From Bifidobacteriaceae bacterium (lineage in GTDB: Bacteria > Actinomycetota > Actinomycetes > Actinomycetales > WQXJ01): a DNA stretch of 5,608 nt. Both the position numbers and the translations under genes were made by a program. Position 1 is the stretch's first letter. The number at the start of each line of letters is the position of its first letter. The stretch covers positions 1 through 5,608 of the forward strand of contig JAITKC010000060.1 of NCBI GenBank assembly GCA_031278665.1. The letters are read 5' to 3'. Under the pieces are notes generated by a model that saw only the letters and a program-made list of their open reading frames with translations, made no database searches and was not told the DNA's origin. Below are positions 4,822-5,608 of the stretch, in pieces.

Positions 4822-4850
4822 ACTCGGAGGCGCCGCTTCGGCGACCGAGT
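4822..4850. repeat. Long interrupted hairpin in the crgA leader
   Basis: ACTCGG and CCGAGT form a 6-bp outer stem, and CGCCG and CGGCG a 5-bp inner stem with a CTT loop. They are separated by a 3-nt by 1-nt internal loop. The element starts 32 bp upstream of the crgA start and would be in its 5' untranslated region if the promoter lies further out. It has no T tract. It could modulate crgA expression or insulate the divergent transcripts. Confidence 0.5.
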
Positions 4851-4873
4851 AGATCGGAAATGATGGTTAGCTT

Positions 4874-4885
4874 GTAACAGGTTAC
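4874..4885. promoter_or_regulatory. Inverted repeat GTAAC-AG-GTTAC between crgA and the DUF881 gene
   Basis: Perfect 5-bp arms with a 2-nt centre lie in the AT-richer part of the 119-bp divergent intergenic region, 24 bp before the DUF881 start codon. GTAAC half-sites occur in operators of actinobacterial response regulators such as MtrA, though usually as direct repeats; assignment to any regulator is speculative. Its place between divergent starts would let one protein influence both genes. Confidence 0.35.
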
Positions 4886-4909
4886 TCAAATCGACCAGCG
4901 AAAGGGCAA

Positions 4910-5608
4910 ATGACTAAGCGAAGACGGCGCCGCGCCGGCGCGCCGACCCCTTTCGGGCGCCAAGCCCTGTCGGTCGGGCTGGTGGCGGTCCTGGCCGGTT
5001 GGCTGTTCGCCTGGAACGCCGGCTCCGGCCAGACCTCCGATCTGCGCGACGCGCCCGGCCTGCGCGGGATGGCGACCTCGCGCGACCGCGCCGTCGCCAG
5101 TCTCCAAGAACGCCAGACGGAGCTGGCCGCCCAGGTCGAGGCGTTGGTCGATGCCGCCGACAGCGAGGTCTCCGAACCGGACCGGGAGTTGGCGGTGGCT
5201 TCTGGGACGGCTGCCGTGACCGGCCCCGGCTTGACGGTGACCATGGACGATGCCGACCCGTCGCCCGACCTGCTCTCGCCGGCCGTGGCCGGGGCGGAGT
5301 TGTTAGTGCACCAACAGGACATCGACGCCGTGCTCAACGCCCTGTGGGCGGGCGGCGCCGAGGCCGTGGCGGTGCAGGGGCACCGGGTGGCCTCGGCCAC
5401 CGCGATCAAGTGCGTCGGCAATGTGATCTTGGTGGGCGGCCGGGTCTACTCGCCGCCGTATCTGATCGAGGCGATCGGGCCGGCCGGCGACATGCGCGGG
5501 CGGCTCGACGCCGCCGCGATTGTGCGCGCTTACCGCGAACGCGCCGCCCGCCTGGGGCTGGTCTGGAACGTGGCCGAGCAGGGCGAGCTGAAAATCGATG
5601 GTGACACG
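4910..5608 (+). CDS. DUF881 family membrane protein (3' end outside window)
   Basis: The frame is open from ATG 4910 to the window end, giving 233 residues of an incomplete protein. The N-terminus MTKRRRRRAG is basic, followed by one membrane segment (about 18-36, ALSVGLVAVLAGWLFAW), which suggests a short cytoplasmic tail and an extracytoplasmic body. A coiled-coil-like stretch spans about 57-83. The DUF881 core is clear: VTGPGLTVTMDD (103-114), VHQQDIDAVLNALWAGGAEAV (133-153), TAIKCVGNVILVGG (164-177) and SPPYLIEAIG (181-190). AAAGGG lies just upstream of the ATG with a short spacer. The biochemical role of DUF881 proteins is not established; the pairing with crgA next to cell-wall and division genes suggests an envelope or division role. 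In actinobacteria the following genes are commonly another DUF881/sortase gene, pabA/trpG and pknB; none can be checked here. Confidence 0.93.
   Translation, partial: MTKRRRRRAGAPTPFGRQALSVGLVAVLAGWLFAWNAGSGQTSDLRDAPGLRGMATSRDRAVASLQERQTELAAQVEALVDAADSEVSEPDRELAVASGTAAVTGPGLTVTMDDADPSPDLLSPAVAGAELLVHQQDIDAVLNALWAGGAEAVAVQGHRVASATAIKCVGNVILVGGRVYSPPYLIEAIGPAGDMRGRLDAAAIVRAYRERAARLGLVWNVAEQGELKIDGDT

Noticed and set aside
4882..5421. Minus-strand 179-residue frame opposite the DUF881 gene
   Set aside because: Low-complexity Ser/Ala/Arg composition and antisense to a clear conserved gene.
4999..5604. Plus-strand 201-residue Arg/Gly-rich frame
   Set aside because: It is a frame shadow of the DUF881 gene, which has the conserved motifs in the other frame.

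Overview
The window is a stretch of high-GC actinobacterial (Actinomycetota) chromosome. The evidence is the overall base composition, the actinobacterial type of zinc-finger rhomboid, and above all the pairing of crgA with a divergent DUF881 gene and a nearby cyclophilin. This neighbourhood is characteristic of the dnaA-proximal region in actinobacteria; in Mycobacterium tuberculosis, ppiA, crgA and the DUF881 gene Rv0012 lie within about 15 kb of dnaA. I cannot place the organism more precisely from sequence alone.

Layout from left to right. (1) Positions 1-591, plus strand: the C-terminal two thirds of a TIGR01777-type SDR epimerase, cut by the window edge. (2) Positions 639-1352, minus strand, convergent with it: an Ala/Lys/Glu-rich, single-membrane-segment protein that resembles the actinobacterial DUF5324 family. 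(3) A divergent 208-bp intergenic region with two inverted repeats. (4) Positions 1561-2930, plus strand: a two-gene unit of cyclophilin peptidyl-prolyl isomerase and zinc-finger rhomboid protease, joined by a GTGA stop/start overlap. (5) Positions 2982-4082, minus strand: a zinc-dependent medium-chain alcohol dehydrogenase with its own ribosome binding site and a palindrome-rich upstream region. (6) Positions 4083-4538: 456 bp without a gene. It holds the dehydrogenase promoter candidate, an array of G-rich 14-bp tandem repeats with a higher-order AABC order, and a cluster of six DnaA-box-like nonamers. (7) Positions 4539-4790, minus strand: crgA, a small divisome membrane protein. (8) A divergent 119-bp intergenic region with a long hairpin and a GTAAC palindrome. 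(9) From 4910, plus strand: a DUF881 membrane protein running off the right edge.

The cyclophilin and rhomboid probably form one transcription unit acting in protein folding and membrane proteolysis. CrgA and the DUF881 protein belong to the cell division and envelope neighbourhood that usually continues into sortase, pabA/trpG and pknA/pknB genes. The alcohol dehydrogenase looks like a metabolic insert in this conserved order.

The signal most worth pursuing is the non-coding block 4190-4530. The DnaA-box cluster there, three of whose boxes are spaced 21 and 42 bp apart on one strand, next to an organised repeat array, could be a replication origin, part of a split origin, or a DnaA-titrating or regulatory locus. 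I found no obvious large AT-rich unwinding element, so origin function remains a hypothesis.
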